A DNA stretch of 64,000 nucleotides from Paralithodes platypus. Its lineage: Eukaryota; Arthropoda; Malacostraca; Decapoda; Lithodidae. A model generated the notes under the pieces. The model did not search any database, was not told the origin of the DNA, and saw only the letters and a program-made list of their open reading frames with translations. Location: the NCBI GenBank assembly GCA_032716605.1, contig CM064481.1, forward strand, positions 19,958,811 through 20,022,810. Reading direction: 5' to 3'. A program made the position numbers and the translations under genes. Positions 41,474 through 52,945 of the stretch are shown here, one piece after another; position 1 is the stretch's first letter, and each line of letters begins with the position of its first letter.

Positions 41474-42522
41474 ATGGAGAAGCCACCAGAGAAAACGCAA
41501 TCAAAAGGGGAAACTATGATAGCCTTCCCAATCAACATGTGGCCGCACACACTCATGACTCCAGCTACTCTATGCAAATTAACCATCAACCGCTACAATG
41601 TGCACCTATAAACTATCAAACCCACAGTGAAGTGTACACAGAGATGCAAAGTGAATATCTAAAACCAGTGCTAACCTATCACCACAGTGCATATAATGAA
41701 GAAATGAACAGGCCAGAAATAACAGAACAGCCTAACATGCCATATGCAAATATCCCTCAGATCCAGCACAAGCCAAATACCAAAGTGAAACCAATGCATG
41801 CATCATCCTCACATAATTCCCAAGTTCAAATAACCCCTAGTGGGACTGGCTCCCTAAAAGAACACAAAGCCAGAGTGTCACCCATGCCCCTCTTGCCCTG
41901 AAACCGGGCAACAAAAACGCCGACAAAAACGGAGTGACTATGCGCGCTGAACAAAGTAGAATCAAGCAATCAGCCTGCTGGCTTAAAACAATCTTTGAGT
42001 TCTGTTCTCAAAGCTCCCAGGTTAGACGGGAGTAGGAATAGCATCGATTATAGTGAAGAAGGAGATTCTTTATTCTTTGGTTTTACCAACAAAAGCAGGC
42101 CAAGGAATAGCTCAATCCATATCGACACCAAATGTGGGATTATGATCGAGCAGCATAATCGAACGCAAGGTAGGCCTCTTGACTTTGTCTCTGACTTAAC
42201 CAACAAAAGTGGGGAGGAGATAGAGCCATTAGCCTCGCTAACATTCCAAGAAAGGTTCGTAGTAGAAGAACTAATTACAACTAGTGCAAGCCTGCCAAAC
42301 CAACCTAAGCCTAGGCCTGCATCAAAGTACTCTATCGAGATTCAGGACAGTGAAAATTTTAATTGTCCACCTACACCCAGAAATACTTTGTGTTTACCAA
42401 GTGCAAGGGATCCTTTAGTGTCATCCTCCAGGTTCAGCGTGAATAGTGATCAAGTGTGTCGCGCTAAGACGAGGGCGAGAAGAAGTAGAGCAGAACGTAT
42501 ACTGGAATTTGTTTGGGCCTGA
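41474..42522 (+). pseudogene. unrecognised coding-like region, two main ORFs
   Basis: An ATG at 41,474 (MEKPPEKTQSKGETM) soon loses frame. Then 41,539-41,901 (120 codons, Gln/His/Asn/Pro rich) and 41,995-42,522 (175 codons, with SLFFGFTNKSRPRNSS and RAKTRARRSRAERILEFVWA) are open on the same strand. A third frame in between contains SACWLKTIFEFCSQ. Together they look like one 1-kb coding region broken by one to three frameshifts. I do not recognise the family; a LINE ORF1 or a decayed host exon are both possible. Confidence 0.35.
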
Positions 42523-43097
42523 ACCTAGCTGGGAAGTGTGAATATCCCAGGGTCCCTGTAGTCAAGAAACAAGACAACCGCGCCTCTACCAGTGTGCTCC
42601 AATCTCGTTCTCCCAGTGCTTCTACTCTCTACGAAATCCTTTAAGTTTTTTCCTAGTTCGTAACGGTAACGATGATTATAGTAAGGGTTTAGACTTAGGT
42701 ATGTCAAGGTTCACATAATAACGTAAACCTAGAAGATTATCCGTTCTTCCCTTCTTTATTTATTATCCGTTGCTCTGATTCGAGGAACAGTACACATTCT
42801 ATCGTACGGAAAATATTTACATACTTCCTCGAATTCAGGCTCCTGTATTTTTCCGCTTGGAAATATATATATATTTATCCGGTTATAAAGACATACACCT
42901 ACACGTAAAACTTGAACGTTTAGTCAGACCTGAGTTTATGTGCTACCTATCATCCGGGTACAGATCCAATAGTGAAAGCAGAGTATAGTTGACTAATATA
43001 CAGTAATTATTATGCTTTTATGAAGTTATCTTTCATACTTATTACTCTGTGAGTTATTATAGTTTAATTACTTATTCAAATTGCATTAACTTATTGT

Positions 43098-43313
43098 TTA
43101 ACCCCTTCTATACCGACGATGTACTTTTCATTATATTCTGGCAACCATAAGGCAATTTTTGTTCAGCTTAGGAAGGACGTCTACCCATTAAATGGCTACT
43201 GCCTATCTAAATTAGTCCTTTTAGCCGCCATATATCCTCCCTAAGCTAAATAAAATTGTCTAAATGTAGCTGAAATCAAATATAAAAGACGACTCCGGTA
43301 GAGAAGGGGTTAA
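43098..43313. mobile_element. piggyBac-like MITE with TTAA target duplication
   Basis: TTAA at 43,098-43,101 and 43,310-43,313 flank inverted ends CCCCTTCTATACCGACG and CCCCTTCTCTACCGGAG (right end read inward). C-rich ends and an exact TTAA duplication are the hallmark of piggyBac transposons; the 208-bp element is non-coding, so it would need transposase from elsewhere. The region 42,523-43,097 before it is AT-rich without a gene. Confidence 0.82.
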
Positions 43314-44275
43314 GGAATAAAACCTGTATATCCTTTACCTATGTGTTTTGTGTCCATTGCTTATTACTAGAGTGTGGATTAAGAGGGTTAAAGTTGATCC
43401 CTACTCAGTAGAGAGGTACCTAAGTTGATGATTAATGCTGATTCCTAAGTTGGAAATCACAATCAGATTGTCTCACGTTATTTGAAAACGTGGCATAATA
43501 CCCATGACACAAGAGCGTAAGACACTGATGTAACGGCTTGTTTTCATGTAAGACCCTAACATCTACAGTCTTCAGAAGATCCACAAGGAAGTCCTCCCTA
43601 CCTTCTGTCACCGTCACATGACAGGACCACCCCCATGGACCAGGACGTCGTAGGGAATACCATGCAGGCAGCCACGACTTCAGAGATGATCGGAACCTGC
43701 CTATATCTTCCCCGCAAGACTCCTAGAGGATCCTCGATCGTGCTGCTATAAATAGCCTATCCCTGTCTTATGTAACATTGCACCTCTACCCATATGATTT
43801 TGTGTGTTTACATCTTCTTCAGTCGAGTAAGAACCTACCTATAACGTCAATACAACCCAAGTAAAAACCTGGTATAACATATATAATTATATATAAGGAA
43901 TATGTATCCAGTGTTACACCCAATGTTTAATTTCATCTGACGGTAAATTGGATCCTTTAACAGCTAATTTATTGATTCTTAATGGAAAAATATGAAACTA
44001 CTATGTCTCTGCATCATATGAAGACCAAGTATATATATAATTAGCACTGTGTTTCACTACACAATAACCGAGAAATCTTGATGGGAACTTTGCAATTTAC
44101 CATCAGTTGAAAAGAAGGCCTCTGTCCCCTGGCGCTGTGGTGGTTCATCGAGCTCAGTCACCTAGTCCCCGACTCCAACGCTCTCCCCGCGCTCGTGGTG
44201 GTGGTTGCCCTGTCCCCTGCCTGCCTTCCGTTCCGGAAGTTTATTCCATTGACGCGCTGCTCTTAAGTCCATAAT
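43314..44275. other. no gene; possible decayed LTR or promoter
   Basis: About 960 bp without a supported gene. A TATAAATAG box near 43,747 lies in a GC-richer block (43,600-43,800), and AT-rich sequence follows with GTGTTACA near 43,911. The layout hints at an LTR, but I found no flanking duplication. Confidence 0.25.
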
Positions 44276-44305
44276 TATGTTCCCCGACAGAGCTGACCCT
44301 GAGGA

Positions 44306-44536
44306 TTGCCCCCCTGGGCTGTCCATTTCTCAATGCCCTCCCGTCGACTGTCGTATGCTGCCTATACTGCCCGTGGTGCCCCTCGCCCAGAGGTTACTCC
44401 TCGCCCTTCTACGACAGGTGATTCCTTCCGTAGCCTGCTATTGGACGCCCTGGATTGGCTTGATAAGGGCACCTCCCTTCGTGATATTGCTATGGCCCTT
44501 GTTCCTCGGCTGCTTGGACTTTGGTTAGCAGCCTGA
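44306..44536 (+). CDS. short GC-rich ORF, unknown
   Basis: A 76-codon frame ending DKGTSLRDIAMALVPRLLGL before TGA. Codon-like composition and GC content differ from the AT-rich surroundings. It stands just upstream of a LINE-type 3' end (44,650-44,792) and may be the last part of that element's protein, but I see no diagnostic motif. Confidence 0.25.
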   Translation: MPPWAVHFSMPSRRLSYAAYTARGAPRPEVTPRPSTTGDSFRSLLLDALDWLDKGTSLRDIAMALVPRLLGLWLAA

Positions 44537-44649
44537 GGTCCTATTGCTCCTGGCCTAGTGTTTTTAATTAGTTATGTTGTGGGAACTAGTGCATATTCAC
44601 TTGTAATTAGCCCACCTGGCAATTCCATTATTAACTTAAGTGTTCTACG

Positions 44650-44792
44650 GCCAGTGTTTCCTTAATGTTTAGCCCACCGGGCATTAATTAACCCTCTATT
44701 GTTGTAAGGCCAGTGGAAGCGAGGTAGGGCCATAGCGCTTGGTCATACCGTCCAAGGTGCCCTTAATTCACCAAGAAGAAGAAGAAGAAGTT
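44650..44792 (+). mobile_element. LINE-type 3' end with (GAA)n tail, copy G1
   Basis: A GC-richer stretch with short inverted segments (GTAGGGCCATAGCGCTTGG) followed by (GAA)n at 44,773-44,792. The same plan, about 60-80 bp of stem-forming sequence then (GAA)n, closes copies G2 (to about 48,873) and G3 (to about 50,137). Here the body of the element is not recognisable. Confidence 0.5.
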
Positions 44793-45497
44793 GAAAAGAA
44801 AGACTATAGGAAGCTGTCAATATTAACTTTCGCTGATGATGTGGTGGTGATGGCAGAGACGGAAGAAGGCCTAAAAAGAATACTGGAAGAGGTGGACAGG
44901 TTTGGGAATGAACTAGATGTAAACTTTAGTGGGGAAAAGAGTAAAGTGATGGTGGTAGGTGTCAATGAAGAGGAGCGTGGGGAAAACAGAGATTGGAGGC
45001 TTGGAGGCAAGAGGATGGAGGAAGTCAAGGAATACAAATACCTAGGAATATGAATAGGAAGGAACGGGTTCAAGAGAGAAATAAATGAGAAAGCAAGAAA
45101 GGGAGTGAGAATCTGGGGTAGTTTGTTAAATAAAGTTAAAGAAAGGGTAAATAGGTATGAAGTGATAAGAGGACTATGGAAAGGGATTGGGGTACCAGCA
45201 ATAATGCATGGATTGGAGGCTATAGCTTGCACTGAGGAGGAGGTTGAGAGGCTGGAGAGGGTACAGAACAGAGTTGGTAGACTGGCACTAGGAGCAAAAA
45301 CATGGACGGCAGTGGAGGCAATTAGAGGGGATATGGGTTGGAGCACCTTCAGGGAAAGAATTAGGCAGGCAAAATTGAAATACAAGATTAAGTTAGATAA
45401 GTTGGAAAACAATACCTGGATTAGGAGAATCTATGAGTGGTCAAGGGAGAAGAGTAGGTGGGGAGGGGAGTGCAGGAGAAAGCTAAAGAGAATATAG
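44793..45497 (+). pseudogene. LINE copy G2, reverse transcriptase part
   Basis: Starts directly at the GAA tract of G1. It contains LSILTFADDVVVMAETEEGL (FADD catalytic box), then VKEYKYLGI followed by a TGA stop at 45,052; the frame continues GLWKGIGVPAIMHGLEA and GDMGWSTFRERI to 45,497. It is a 5'-truncated, dead RT of the same family as G3. The C-terminal part resumes at about 48,044 after an insertion of repeats; about 30 or more residues are missing between them. Confidence 0.85.
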
Positions 45498-45508
45498 GTG
45501 TGGCTGGA

Positions 45509-47000
45509 ATTATATATGTTCTAATATGTATGATATTAACTGAATCACTTGTATGAGATAGAAGGGTCAAGGTTCATATATATGTTTTAATATGTACGTG
45601 TTATGCCCTGTTTTTCTACAGGTTTAACTTGGGTAATGTGAGTTCTAAATTGACTGGGTATATAAGGCTGCATGCACAATACAAGATATGAGGAATAGAG
45701 AACACAAAGAAACACATGGTAGCAAGTTACATGATCACGTTTATTGATATACCACTGCAGAATACTTGTGTAAGACAATATAATAGAATTGAACAACACT
45801 AGCATAAGTGGATCTGGATGGAGCCTAGTCTCCCACTTCCAACGTTCAGGTATTAATCTTCTGATCACTGGCTTTGATTTCACAGGTTTATATACCGAAG
45901 ACCATCAATGTTACTTATAGATTCATATTCACTGTTAGATTTATTACTGGTAGCTCTGGTGCACAAGTAGTAGTTCACAGACTAGATTAGACACGCATTT
46001 TTAGAGCACGGGAATTCTAGTAACCTCAGGGGGTACTGATCTAAGTTTTATATCCTTGTCTCAGAAATACATAGAACGCAAATCAGTGGGCGAACGTTAG
46101 ATATCACTAGAGTTTTAATATCTGAAAAAGGTAATTACGAGAGTCAAGGTCGCCTGTTAATTAAAGAGCACTGATCGCTTAGTACGTCCCAAATGGAATG
46201 GTTAAGTATGAATTACACTGGGCAAGGTCTTAGCCACTTCGTAGAAATATTAATTAGTGAATCTAAAACAGCACAGTAATATGTAGTACTGCTAAAGGGA
46301 ATCTTGGGTAGTATCTGATGGGTCTGGTCCTGGTTATCTTGCGTCCATGATGTTGGGGGCTAACGACTGGTTCCGCGGCCGTCCAGGGGGGCCATATGTG
46401 TGAAGTTCTTCAATACGTGGGCAGGTCCTTCTATCCAAATCTGCCACGGAGTCTGCCGGTTCTGGGATCTCACTCCGGAACAACACAAGGGCAGAGCTAG
46501 AAATTAACTGCAGGGTAGTGACCCCTGGTTGGTGTCTAGCTTTCAACTGATTTGACTGGGGGCGGGAGTTAGATTTATAGGCTCGGTCAGCTGGTCCTTT
46601 CGTTCTGTGGACCTTTCCTTTGGTGTTTCTGTGTGGTGTTCGTTCATAGCTTCTGTGGTGGGCTTCTCGTTCTGGGGCATTTTAGTACGATATTAACTGA
46701 ATCACTTGTATGAGATAGAAGGGTCAGGGTTCATATATATGTTTTGATATGTACGATATTAACTGAATCATTTGTATGAGATAGAAGGGTCAAGGTTCAT
46801 ATATATGTTTTGATATGTACGATATTAACTGAATCATTTGTATGAGATAGAAGGGTCAAGGTTCATATATATGTTTTAACATGTACGAAATTATCTGAAT
46901 CATTTGTATGAGATAGTTGGGACAAGGTTCATATGTTTTAATATGTACGAAATGAATGTACTCGTTTGTATGAGATAGTTAGGCCAAAGTTCATATTGCC
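45509..47000. repeat. 66-bp minisatellite, split by a solo LTR
   Basis: Unit GATATTAACTGAATCATTTG continuing TATGAGATAGAAGGGTCAAG... Units begin at about 45,530, 46,689, 46,755, 46,821 and 46,887, the later ones diverged and shorter. The solo LTR sits inside a unit between GTACG and ATATTAAC. The stretch 47,001-47,278 beyond it has no recognised feature. Confidence 0.9.
45599..46684 (-). repeat. solo LTR of the giant-LTR family, with 5-bp TSD
   Basis: 1,086 bp starting TGTTATGCCC and ending GGGGCATTTTA, flanked by GTACG on both sides (45,594-45,598 and 46,685-46,689). It matches 2,919-3,906 and then 6,217-6,320 of LTR1; the missing 2,316 bp lies between two copies of GGCTCGG, so it was probably lost by recombination at this microhomology. 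The copy fixes both LTR ends to the base. Confidence 0.93.
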
Positions 47001-47278
47001 TCGTAGTCTCAAATAAGTTATCATTGTACCGAATCAGCGGTACTAGATGAGGGCGCGGCTATTTGGTGAAGGGTGAGTCGTGTTGACTCGGGGCTCTAGC
47101 GTTGTGGTAATAGTCAGTTGACTGGTGAACCTGGAGTGTGGTGTTGCTTTGTGGAGCCAAATGGGCGGCCTGGTGTGGAAGACGGTGATAGGCATTTGCG
47201 TCCTCGAGGATCTTGGCTGTTTGGTTGTTCACCCTATTTGAAGGCCTAGTTGTAGCAATAAAAGGTACGGTTATAAAA

Positions 47279-47482
47279 TACTTTGTGTACTTGTATATTG
47301 GAATGTTCTCACTGAATAGTACTAGACTATACTTTGTGTACTTGTATATTGGAATGTTCTCACTGAATAGTACTAGACTATACTTTGTGTACTTGTATAT
47401 TGGAATGTTCTCACTGAATAGTACTAGACTATACTTTGTGTACTTGTATATTGGAATGTTCTCACTGAATAGTACTAGACTA
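47279..47482. repeat. 51-bp tandem repeat, four copies
   Basis: ACTTTGTGTACTTGTATATT plus GGAATGTTCTCACTGAATAG and TACTAGACTAT, repeated four times almost identically. The open frame across it is an artefact of a period divisible by three. Confidence 0.95.
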
Positions 47483-48043
47483 ACGTAAATGTTGTTGTCC
47501 TCGGAGCTGTAAGGCCGAGGAGCTCAGTGTTAGTATTAATGTGTTAATGTAAAGTACTTGGTAATTGCAAGTGATTATTATGGTGGTACATGATACAATT
47601 TATGTAGAATTGATAGGTGTGGTGATTATTCATATGTTAATCTACATGATTCAATTTAATGTAGACAATTGATAGTTTGTGTGATTAGTTATTTAAACAG
47701 TTGAATTCCTTTGACATGGTTGGTACTATATATATTTTCATTGTAACTGATAGAGGTCCTTCCTGAACTGTGTAAAATACCGGTACTCTAATCTTTGTTG
47801 CCCGAGTTGAGTATAGATAGTGTCTCTGGGTTAATAGTTTGTCACTTATTGTGACCATCTTAGCACTGCATATCTTGTATCATTCTAGTAGTGTATTATT
47901 GTACCTGGAGTTTAAACTTTTGATTAACTTTCCATAGACTTTAGTATGACCTTATATCCTATATGCCATTGTTACATTATCTGTATTGTTTCAGTTCACG
48001 CTAAATAAAGGAGGTTGAAAGCAGTCGGACTTTGTGTAAATCG
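47483..48043. other. no gene recognised
   Basis: AT-rich, non-coding. AATAAA at about 48,003 near the right end could be a poly(A) signal of whatever element carried the 51-bp repeats into LINE G2. No ends could be drawn. Confidence 0.3.
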
Positions 48044-48873
48044 TGGGCTAGGGCAGCAACAATAGGGATGAGACAAGAGAGACCAGGAACAGAATGGAAA
48101 GAAATATTGGGTGGAGATACAGTTGGAGAGGGAGGAAACATTACAGAGATAGTCGAGAAGAGAATTCAGGAATGGGGGCTAAGAGAATGGAGAAATGGAA
48201 TGGATAGGAAAAAGACCTTAGATATGTACAGGAAGAAGTCAAAGCCGAAGAGAGAAGAGTGGTATGATGGGGGTTTAGGAGGCAAAATTCTGTTCAAGAT
48301 AAGAGCTGGGGCATGGGAATTAAACACGAGAACATGGAGGTGGAACGGAGGTGCAAAGGAATGTATGAACTGCTGGGTAGGAGGAGAGAGGGTGGAAGAG
48401 ACGGTGGAGCATGTAATAACAGATTGTGAAGCATACAAGAGAGCGGGAGGGGCTAGAAACGAGGATGAGGAGATGTGTGGGAGCAGAGGGGTGGGAGGAA
48501 GTGAAAACCAGGGAGGACAGAGGAATGGCATGGTTATGTGGGCTGGAAGGACTAGAAGAAGGAAGAGTGAAAGAAAGAATGATGATACTGAAGAAATTCC
48601 TGAAAGAAGTATGGATTAGGAGAGAGAAAGGGGAGAGGGAGGGTAGAGGGGAGGGAGGGCGAGAGGAATAAGTACTTGTAGTAGATATTCACCTTAAGCT
48701 TTTTTTCAAACTATACTCCTACTGTCATTCTTATACTATCATTTTTAACTGTCCTTATCTCACATATTCAAACTTTCTCTAATGGGGGAATGCTGGTTAC
48801 CAGGCGCACTGACGGGTCTGAAGGCTAGCCTCCTCGCAGTGACCCCATCAAAAAAGAAGAAGAAGAAGAAGAG
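48044..48873 (+). pseudogene. LINE copy G2, C-terminal part and (GAA)n tail
   Basis: Frame with YRKKSKPKREEWYDGG, FKIRAGAWELNTRTWRWNGG and CMNCWVGGERVEETVEHVIT followed by DC: a C-x2-C...H-x4-C zinc-knuckle-like end. It aligns with the end of G3. A frameshift near 48,470 moves the last 60 codons to another frame. The 3' non-coding part ends in a stem-forming block and (GAA)n at about 48,853-48,873. Confidence 0.82.
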
Positions 48874-50137
48874 GACGAGGAATGGACACTGGAAGGAAAC
48901 AGAATGAAGAAGACTAGAGAATATAAATGCCTGGGGGTTACAATAACAGAGAAAGGGTTTGACAAGGCAAAAAGCGAAAAGATTGGTCAAATGCAACAAT
49001 GGCATGGGAGATTATGGAGCGCGACAAGATTAAGAGCGAATAGCTATGAAATAGTGCGAGGGCTATGGAAAGGACTAGGAGTACCTGCGATTATGTACGG
49101 CTTGGAGGCGGTGGAAACTACGGAGGCAGAAACTAACAAACTAGAAACGGTACAAAATAAAATTGGAAGGACGGGATTGGGGGCAAATAAATACGTAGCA
49201 CAAGAAGCAATCCGAGGTGAGATGGGATGGAGTACGTTTGGAGAAAGGATAGGAAAAGCTAAAGGGAAGTACAAAGTGAGGCTAGAGGGGATGGAGGAAA
49301 ATAGGTGGCCAAAGAAGGTATACAGATGGGCGAACGAGGGAAGTAAATGGAACCGAGAGTGCATAAGAAGGTTGGGAAGGATAAATATAATACAGGACCA
49401 TGTGGGAGGGGAATTCAGAAAGCGAAGTGGAAGGGATGAGTGGGTGATACTGGAAAACGGGAGAGGGTGTATCAGAGAGATAGAGAAAGGGATAAAAGAG
49501 GAGGGAAGAAAGAAATTGAGGGAAGGGGTAGAAAACAAAGCCACGCTGTCGTATTACAGAGGGAAAGAAAAACCAGCTAGAGAACTCTTCTATGATGGGG
49601 GATGGGGATCTAAATTGCTGTTTAAAGCAAGGACCGGATCCTTAGAGACAAATGAAAGAACAAGGAGATGGAACGGGCTAGGACCGCACTGTACGCAATG
49701 CGAACTAGGAGGAGACCCAATAGTCGAGGACATAGAACACATAGTAACGGAGTGTACAAAATATGATGAGGAGAGAATAGAGTTGGAGAGATACATGAGA
49801 AACAGAGTTGGGGAACTTAGGTGGGAGGAATTAAAGCAGGAAGAGATAGAGGGGTAGGGGCACTGCTGGGACTAACGCAGGATATGGAAACACAAGACAT
49901 GGAAGTGAAGAAGAAAACACTAGAAAAGATATGGAGGAAGAGAAATGGATAGGAGGGGGGGGGGGGGTAGGAGGGAGGGGGGAGGACGTGATAGGTAGGT
50001 CTAAAAAACTGTCCCTAATACTATCCTTCTAAGGTAAACTTTTCCCTTACTAACGTGTCTGAGCCAGCACCGATACAAAGGTCAGCCCGGTGGACCTGCG
50101 CGGTCTTCGGGCTGGTTCAAGAGAAGAAGAAGAAGAA
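48874..50137 (+). pseudogene. LINE copy G3, 5'-truncated, open C-terminus
   Basis: Begins at the GAA tract of G2. The frame 48,904-49,857 (317 codons) holds REYKCLGVTITEKGF, GLWKGLGVPAIMYGLEAVET and RGEMGWSTFGERI, then the zinc-knuckle-like CTQCELGGDPIVEDIEHIVT plus EC. It lacks the RT catalytic box because of 5' truncation. A G-run near 49,960 and a stem-forming block (GTCAGCCCGGTGG / CGGGCTGGTTC) precede the (GAA)n end at 50,124-50,137. It is the best-preserved copy of this family here. The 50,138-50,289 stretch that follows has no recognised feature. Confidence 0.85.
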
Positions 50138-50289
50138 CTTGAAGACTACCCACATTGTCAAGTTCAATGTCAACTGTCAAGGGCTCTCTCACACTACAGC
50201 TGCAGGCCCACTACCAATAAACCAAGAAACTGTCAAGCACAGCTCCCCCTAGCCTAGGTAATGGTAAATCTTTACTTTTAAACTGATTG

Positions 50290-50545
50290 TGGTAGGCTAG
50301 TCTATTCGCAATTTCGCTGTAGCATACGTGGGCGAGAAAATAATGTAAGATTAGGAGTGGTGGGAGTACCACTACCAAGTTCCAACATAGCCTAGGCCTA
50401 CAGCATAACTCATCTATAAAACATGAACCTAACCAAACAACCTAACCTAGTATTCATGTAGTACTAGGTTAGGTTTGGTTAGGATGGATTAGGTCATGGC
50501 TAATTGGTAGGAAGCAGAGAGTCAGCATAAATGGTACCACTACCA
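50290..50545. repeat. palindromic filler with TTAGG-like arms
   Basis: GTACCACTACCAAGT occurs at 50,366 and 50,534. Between them CCTAACCAAAC / CCTAACCTAGTA is mirrored by TACTAGGTTAGG / TTTGGTTAGG (50,428-50,482). The GTACCACTACC motif is shared with the foldback element at 52,946-53,391, so this is probably a related copy. Not a telomere: the TTAGG strings are only two or three units. Confidence 0.5.
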
Positions 50546-50605
50546 AGTCAGAATAGGGAGCAGTCAAGTGGTGTCCCCCAGGGATCTGTATTAGGTCCTC
50601 TGGGT
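50546..50605 (+). pseudogene. CR1-like LINE RT, motif fragment
   Basis: Encodes SSGVPQGSVLGPL, the RT box just before the catalytic aspartates. It continues at 51,836 (YINDLDLG, FADDTKMG); 1.23 kb of unrelated DNA is inserted between. Confidence 0.82.
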
Positions 50606-51835
50606 AAACCTGACTTTTTGGACCGACAGCGATTTCAGTAAGTTTTATTTTGTTTTTTTGTAATTTTTCCTTCGGAAAAACTCAATTTTTCTGTCACCAA
50701 TTTGACGAAAATTACGAAAATATGTACATTTTTTGCTACCCTGCCAAACTTCTATCACCCTGAATAAATTTGTTTGTATGAATGATGTGACTCATATAAT
50801 TTTGTAGTAACATTACCAGAGACAACATCCACCAAAGGAAATTTTTTACACTTGTATAACGCTCTAGCTAGAACAGTATCATTTAACCGATTGTGTTTAA
50901 AAAAAAAAATATGGTAACTTCGGACATGGAACAAAACAATCGTTTGTTATTATTTGCCCTATGAAAATCATTCATAATACTTGTCCATCATTAAAAATGG
51001 TGGTACAAGATCAAATCATCATTCTCAGAGTCCAAAAACCCATAAAAATATGATGCTATGCTAACCGATTTATGTATTTCGGATAATTCTGGTTATATAA
51101 TATATATAAATTAGGAGAGGCATATATCTTGTCCAAATTTTTTTTTTATCTGCCGAAAGAAACTCCAACAAATACGTTCTACCTATAAAAATGCTCAAAT
51201 TCATAAAAGTGTATATGCATTGATATATTATACATAGCCTACCTATATATTTTCACTAGGCCTAGTTAATTTTCGAGTTATTGATTTGACAGCATTGGTT
51301 ATTTTTCCTGCTCAATATTTTCTAGGAGTGCGCTCGATGCCTAACGAGAACAGATCCAAACAGAATATATGTTAAACATCGTATATATCCCCCTCCTATA
51401 CTGATTATACAGGCCTAAAAGTATTGACTGTGCATTTTCCACTATAACATCGGACAAGAATAAGCAGCAATAATAAAATATTCATATAAAATAGTAGGAG
51501 CCGAAAAATGAATGAAATAAGGCCACGAACGTAGGTCCGAAGTTATCTCGGCTTTCTTGGCAACCATTTTCCATAAGAAATCACCTACGTCCGTGTCGTC
51601 CGAAGTTAGCCATACAGGTCCGAAGTTATCAACTTTTCAAGCAAACTTCGGACATCATTTAGGATAAGGATAGCTCTATTATTATAGGGGTTAATTTTAG
51701 GAGGCTTCCTGGATTACGGCGCACTACCACCATACATCACTTGACCTAGTTAAATCTCTATAATGTGTTTAAACTCAGGAGAAATTGTTAAAAAACATCG
51801 AAAAATGTCCGAAGTTACCGCATTTTACGGTACAT
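50606..51835. mobile_element. AT-rich insertion with repeated TCCGAAGTTA motif
   Basis: Interrupts the CR1 RT between LGPL and YINDL. No ORF of note. The 10-mer TCCGAAGTTA or its complement (exact or one base off) occurs at about 50,913, 51,537, 51,599, 51,628, 51,648 and 51,806. Ends are not clearly inverted. It may be a non-autonomous DNA transposon with subterminal binding sites, or a cis-regulatory cluster. Confidence 0.5.
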
Positions 51836-52935
51836 AAATGACCTTGATTTAGGTATAACTAGGCTAGTAGGATAAGTAAATTTGCAGACGATACCAAAAT
51901 GGGGAGAAAAATTGATTCAGATAGAGATATAGTGTCTGCAAAGGGATCTAGATACCTTACACGAATGGTCGGTAAATTGGCAGATGAAGTTTAACATTGA
52001 CAAATGCAAGGTAGGCCTATTAAAAATAGGGAAGATGCATAGCCTACAAATGTTAAATATAAACTAGCTAGGCTAATATGGAATTAGAAAACTCAGAATG
52101 TGAGAAAGATCTAGATCATCTAGGTGTGTTTGTTAGCAATAATTTGAAGCCTAGAAAACAATGTACAGTATAAGCGTTCGTAACAAGGCAAACAGGATTC
52201 TCGGGTTCATATCTAGGAGTGTGAGTAACAGAACTGCTGATGTTATTTTAAAACTTTACTTGTCATTAGGGAGACCCCATATGGATTATGCTGTTCAATT
52301 TTGGTGTCCTTATTACAGAATGGACATGGATTCATTGGAGAGAGTACAACGTAGAATGACAAAAATTATCCATAAGACTGTATTAGAAATTTTCCGTATG
52401 AAGAAAGGTTGAAGAAATTAGGCTTAGGCCTACATTCGTTAGAGACGCGCAGAGTTAGAGGGGATATGATGGAGGTATTCAAGTGGGTTAGTGGGATTTA
52501 TAAAGGGGACATGAAAAATGTAGTAAAGCTCGGTGATAGCGAAAGAACTCGTACAAATGGTTTCAAATTAGATAAATTTAGTTTCAGAAAAGATATAGGC
52601 AAATATTGGTTTGGTAACAGAGTTGTAGATGGGTGGAATAGGCTACCAAGTGATATAGTGGGATCAAGAACGATAGGGAGCTTTAAGATAAAATTAGATA
52701 GGCATATGGACGAGATGGGTTGGGTTACTTGGGTGTGAGGGGGATCTACCAGGTGTGGGCCAATCGGCGCTCAGCAGACCCCCGTAATCTGGAGTTAATC
52801 CCTGACCATTTTGGTGGGGGCAGTACTCAAGGTATTAGTGACTTGGGCCTATAATTGGGGTTGGGTGTGACAGGGATCTGCCTTGTATGGGCCGATCGGC
52901 TTTCTGCAGACTCCCATTTTCTTATGTTCTTATGT
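51836..52935 (+). pseudogene. CR1-like LINE RT C-terminus and 3' tail
   Basis: Broken frames contain YINDLDLG, KFADDTKMG, DLDTLHEWSVNWQMKFN, NKANRILGFISRSV, PHMDYAVQFWCPYY and NRVVDGWNRLPSDIV, in the usual CR1 order. Stops and shifts lie near 51,870 and 52,080, with a further shift at 52,410. The 3' end finishes TTTTCTTATGTTCTTATG, the 8-bp-type repeat tail typical of CR1. The enzyme is dead; no target duplication was found. Confidence 0.88.
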
Positions 52936-52945
52936 TAGGTTAATG

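Noticed and set aside
43531..43917. Possible solo LTR (TGTAA...TTACA with a TATA box)
   Set aside because: The flanking bases do not form a target duplication and no second copy is in the window.
47213..47488. 91-codon ORF with a 17-residue repeat
   Set aside because: Artefact of the 51-bp tandem repeat.
50426..50490. Telomeric (TTAGG)n tract
   Set aside because: Only two to three interrupted units arranged as a palindrome; more likely part of a foldback repeat.
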